Assembly (NCBI GenBank): GCA_013368445.1
Contig: JAACJO010000043.1
Span: 62,001 to 126,000 of the forward strand
Reading direction: 5' to 3'
DNA from: Leucocoprinus leucothites
Taxonomy: Eukaryota; Basidiomycota; Agaricomycetes; Agaricales; Agaricaceae
DNA length: 64,000 bases
Numbering within the stretch: position 1 is the first letter of the stretch; each line of letters begins with the position of its first letter. This document shows, piece after piece, positions 59,808-64,000 of the stretch. A program made the position numbers and the translations under genes. Under the pieces are notes generated by a model. That model worked only from the letters and a program-made list of their open reading frames with translations. It did not search any database and was not told the DNA's origin.

Positions 59808-62800
59808 GGAGCGGCCCTCAGGACTCCGCACAGACTGAGGGTCGCGTTGAGCTCATCTGTGCACCAGAGAGTCTCCTCCGCCTCAATGCGTCCGCTCTTT
59901 CCGATCCCAATTCCCTTTCTGTTTCACTTTCTTCTTCTTCAATTTGCTCATCCGATAATATCCAACGGCTCCTCTTCAGTGCTCTCGTTGACTCTGGCTC
60001 TACTCATTGCTTTATTGATTCTGAATTCACCCGCACTCATTCCCTTCCAACCTCTCCTATCCCTCCGATCAAGCTTCGCCTATTTGACGGATTGTCGAAT
60101 AGTTATATTACTGAGTTAGTGAACTTGCCTGTTACTTTTCCTAGTGGTGAATCTATGACCCTTGACTTGTATGTCACCCAGCTCGATTCTTCTTGCTCTG
60201 TGGTTCTTGGACACAACTGGCTCACCCGCTACAATCTGTTGATTGACTGGGCTTCGAGCAGTATTACATTCCGATCACATTTGCCGGATACTCCTGCCCC
60301 TTCTGTTCACGTCGCATCTGCTTCTACGGTGGTTTCTGCATCATCACCCGATCCTAGCCCAATGGCTGACACCCTTCCTCTGGATTCATCACCATCTGGG
60401 ACCCCTTCGTCCACTTCTGATTCTGTTCCTGCGCGTCCTCACATTTCGCTCATCAACACTCCTGCTTTTATTCATGCTTCACGTCTTCCTGGCTCAGTAA
60501 ACTTCCATCTCAATTTGAACTCGACATCCACTTCCGCTGGCTTGGCTCGTGTCTCAGACGAGTCAGCAGACCTCTCTAATGTGCCCAGTGAATATCACGA
60601 ATTTGCCGACGTCTTCAGCAAGACTCGTGCTGATACTCTCGCCCTACATTGCCCCTATGACCTCAAGATCAACCTTGAAGAAGGTGCTCAACCTCCCATT
60701 GGCACCATTTACTCCCTTTCTCCACCCGAGCCCGAGGCCCCCCGCGAGCCCATCGATGAGCACATCAACATTGGATCCATCCACCCCACCTCCCCGCCCC
60801 ATGGCGCACCCGTTCTCTTCATTCAGAAGAAAGACGGTTCACTTCAACTTTGTGTCGACTTCCGTGGGCTCAATCGGCTTACCAAAAAGGATCGTTATCC
60901 ACTTCCGCTCACTTCCTACCTTCTCGACTCTCCCCGCAAAGCCCGCATTTACAGCAAGATTGACCTCCGCCATGCCTACCACCTTGTCCGCATTGCTGAA
61001 GGCGACGAATGGAAGACAGCCTTCAGGACCCACTACGGCTCCTTTGAGTGGCTTGTCATGCCATTTGGTCTTACTAATGCACCCGCAGCATTCCAATGGT
61101 TTATGAACGACATCTTCTCTGATCTCCTTGATGTCTGCGTGACGGTCTATCTTGACGATATCCTCATCTACTCCGACGATCTCGACTTGCACAGTAAACA
61201 TGTATGAGACATCCTCAAGCGGCTCTGCAAGCATGGCCTATATGCCAAAGCAGATAAATGTGAATTCCATTCCGACTCTGTCGAGTACCTTGGATACATC
61301 CTCTCCCCAGCTGGTCTCAAAATGTCGGAAGACAAAATCAAGGTTATCCAAGAATGGCCCGAACCTAAGAAGGTCAAGGACATACAGTCCTTCCTAGGTT
61401 TTGCGAACTTCTATTGACACTTCATCTACAACTATTCTGACATCGTCGTCCCACTTACGCGCTTGACCCGCAAATCGGATAAGTGGAACTTCGACGACAA
61501 ATGTCGAGAAGCCTTCGACTCTCTCAAGGAAGTGTTCACCACAGCCCCTATCCTTACTCATTGGATTCCCGACTCCCAGATCATCATTGAGACTGATGCC
61601 TCCAATTATGCCCTAGCTGCCATCCTGTCCATCATGACGGATGACAACGAAGTTCATCCTATTGCCTTCCATTCCCGCACCTTCAACATGGCCGAGTCCA
61701 ACTATGATACTCATGATAAGGAGCTCCTAGCTATCTTTGAGGCTTTCCGCATCTGGCGGCATTACCTCGAAGGGGCCTCTCTCCCTATCGACGTGGTTAC
61801 CAATCACAAAAATCTTGAATACTTCTGCACCACCAAGATCCTCACCCATCAACAGGCTCGCTGGTCCGAGTTCCTCTCCCAGTTCAACCTCATTATCCGT
61901 TTCTGACCCGGCCGACTCGGAACAAAACCCAATGCTCTCACTAGACTATGGGACGTCTACCCTAAAGGGGGGAATAATGGCTACGCTTCAGTCAATCCAC
62001 ACAATTTCTGACCTGTCTTCACCCATGAACAACTCTCAGCTTCTGTTCAAGCTACATATTTTTCCACTCCTTCCCTTTGCACAGCCACCATATTAGATCT
62101 TGAAAACCTCCACTCCGACATCCTCACCTCACTTCTGCAGGATCCGATCGCATCTACCCACATTTCCTCACCCAAAGGTCGCTGGTCAGTTGACTCCACT
62201 GGCTTCCTAAGGCTCGATGGCAGAATCTACGTACCCAATGTCAACAATCTTTGACTCCGAGTCCTTCAATATAAACACGATCACATCCTCTCTGGCCATT
62301 TCAGACAGAACAAGACTCTGGAGCTCATCCGATGCGAGTACACTTGGCTGAATATCCGATCCGAGGTCAAGGATTTCTGCAAATCATGCGTCACTTGTAT
62401 GCGGTCCAAATCCCAGTGTCATAAGCCCTATGGAAATCTCAAGCAACTTCCTATTCCCGAACACCCTTGGAACTCGATCTCTATGGACTTCATTGAAAAA
62501 CTCCCAACCTCTTCTGGCTTTGACTCTATCCTCGTAGTCGTCGACCGACTCTCCAAACAGGCTATCTTCATTCCGACCCATGACACCATTACTTCCGCAG
62601 AACTGGCTCGGCTCTTCGTCATTCATGTATTCTCTAAGCATGGTGTTCCCTCTCATGTCACATCTGATCGCGGTTCAGAGTTCATATCCCATTTCTTCCA
62701 ATCCCTCGGTAAGACTCTGGACATGCACCTACATTTCACTTCGGGTTATCACCCTGAAGGCGACGGACAGACGGAACGTACCAACCAGACATTAGAGCAA

Positions 62801-63562
62801 TATCTTCGCATTTACTGCAATTACCAGCAAGACAACTGGTCCGACCTCCTTCCACTCGCAGAATTTGCTTACAACAACGCCCCCAGTGCTACCACCGGAA
62901 TCTCTCCCTTCTTCGCCAACAAGGGTTACCACCCCAACCTCACAGTCTATCCGGAGCGTGATATCGTGTTGGCCCATGCCCGCGACTTTGCAGTCGATCT
63001 CAACGACCTACACACCACACTCAAAGCTGAAATATCCAAGGCACAGAAACGGTATCAATGATCCGTGGATGCAAGACGGTTACCAGCTCCTGACTTCCAG
63101 GTTGGCCAGAAAGTCTTCATGAAAGCTCAGTTCTTCCGCACCACTCGCCCCTCCAAGAAGCTTTCTGAACGTTACCTCGGTCCATACGAAATCATTGCTC
63201 AGCCTGGTTCTCACTCATTTACCCTTCGACTCCCCAATTCCATGCATGCTGTTCACCCAGTCTTCCATGTGTCCATGCTCGAACCGTCCACACCCAACCC
63301 ATTTTCCGATCATACGGAACTGGCTCCCACACCCGTCGTCATCAATGGTGAACTGGAATACGAAATCGACTGCATCGTTGACTCTAAAATCAACCATTGT
63401 CATGCTTGTAAACTCCTGTACAAGGTCTTTTGGTCGGGTTATGAAGATACTGAAGAAGAATCATCCTGGCTACCCGCAACCGAGCTCGTGCATGCAGCTG
63501 AACTCGTCGCTGATTTCCATGCTACTTATCCTCACAAGCCTGGTCCACTTCCATTATCCTAG
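59808..63562 (+). pseudogene. W Pol with chromodomain (six TGA codons)
   Basis: Frame -1 relative to Gag. Protease LFSALVDSGSTHCFID (59960-60020); reverse transcriptase VLFIQKKDGSLQLCVDFRGL (60810-60870) and VYLDDILIYSDD near 61150; RNase H ETDASNYALAAIL near 61590; integrase zinc finger (H-x-H, C-KSC-VTC) at 62270-62400; core MDFIEKLPTSSGFDSILVVV, SDRGSEFISHFF and the E block GDGQTERTNQ (62480-62790); chromodomain YEIDCIVDS..VFWSGYEDTEEESSW at 63358-63475. It is interrupted only by TGA at 61205, 61415, 61904, 62009, 62252 and 63059, every one where Arg is expected. The best preserved Gypsy here, but inactive as read. Confidence 0.9.
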
Positions 63563-64000
63563 ACCCCATATCAGCTCATGTTACTCTTTTCGTCTCTTCT
63601 CTCCGGACTAACTTCCTTCTGTCAATACTTCTACCATGAACTTTTCTCCATTGATTATTCTTATCTTCAATCTTAGTTACCCTGTATCGCAGTTCAGCTA
63701 CTTGGACTTAACAATTCTTATTTTACCAGCTTTCTATCCGATCTTAGTGTTTGGCTCAATTCTTCACACTTCAAGGCACAGGAACAGGCATCACATTGTC
63801 AACTATCAAAGATTCACAAATCCAGTATGCAACACAACAGTCCAAGAAAACGAAAAACCGAGGAGAAGAGACAGGCGACTACTCCTTTCCACTCTCACCC
63901 TCATCTTCCTCCTCATCTCCCTCATCCTCTTCAGGCCCTTCATCCGCTTTTGATCCACCCAACCCAGATGCCGTGGCTCCCAACGTTGTGCCTTCACCTG
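63563..64000 (+). other. Region after W Pol; no LTR reached
   Basis: No 3' LTR or purine tract within 438 bp of the Pol stop. A frame open to the window edge (from about 63745) encodes QSKKTKNRGEETGDYSFPLS followed by poly-serine and Pro-rich sequence. It may be a third frame of W, as in X and A, or an unrelated insertion. Not decidable here. Confidence 0.35.

Noticed and set aside
60092..63061. TGA read as arginine through a changed genetic code or editing
   Set aside because: The dehydrogenase and the intact Tc1 transposase end normally and use ordinary codons. Stops at arginine sites are confined to transposons and are explained by CGA to TGA decay.

Overview
The window looks like a transposon-rich stretch of a basidiomycete (Agaricomycete) genome. 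Protein-coding genes carry many ~50-60 nt introns, there is a Crinkler/kinase-like effector-type family, and Ty3/Gypsy chromoviruses, Tc1/mariner and hAT elements are stacked into one another. The organism is inferred from gene style only; no rRNA, tRNA gene or species-diagnostic locus is present.

Region 1 (1-14.4 kb) is the gene-bearing part. It is a diverged tandem duplication: Crinkler-N/kinase-like gene, then an unidentified minus-strand multi-exon gene, then both again. A complete 17-exon zinc alcohol/formaldehyde dehydrogenase (8535-10892), with exons as short as 8 and 9 nt, sits only in the second unit. The dehydrogenase is the one host gene I can read from start to stop without a break; the duplicated genes carry frameshifts and stops.

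Region 2 (14.8-25 kb) is nested mobile DNA plus one decaying host-like gene. The tail of a Gypsy Pol is split by a hAT element (8-bp target duplication, 17-bp perfect terminal repeats), itself split by a 1593-bp Tc1/mariner copy. Next come a multi-pass membrane protein joined to ankyrin repeats encoded by tandem 150-bp exon+intron units, and a decayed Tc1-like element carrying a solo LTR.

Region 3 (25.1-51.1 kb) is a giant inverted pair of a chromovirus here called X. Two arms of about 6.32 kb (29061-35380 and 36958-43277) show no difference in any stretch compared, share the same stop codons and the same solo-LTR insertion, and are flanked by ~7 % diverged continuation and old LTRs. One LTR holds an intact Tc1 copy (transposase 26790-27809). 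A second Gypsy element, A (43666-50138, two LTRs), is inserted in the right copy. Both X and A have an extra reading frame downstream of the Pol chromodomain.

Region 4 (51.1-64 kb) holds an older Gypsy fossil Z with a small non-autonomous insertion, a coiled-coil transposon fragment, a reverse-strand Gypsy fragment, and a comparatively young Gypsy element W (5' LTR 56845-57445, Gag, Pol with chromodomain to 63562), whose gag is split by a solo LTR.

Inactivation is strikingly uniform: in X, A and W most premature stops are TGA where the family has arginine (CGA to TGA), as expected from deamination of methylated CpG. Only one Tc1 transposase looks potentially functional.
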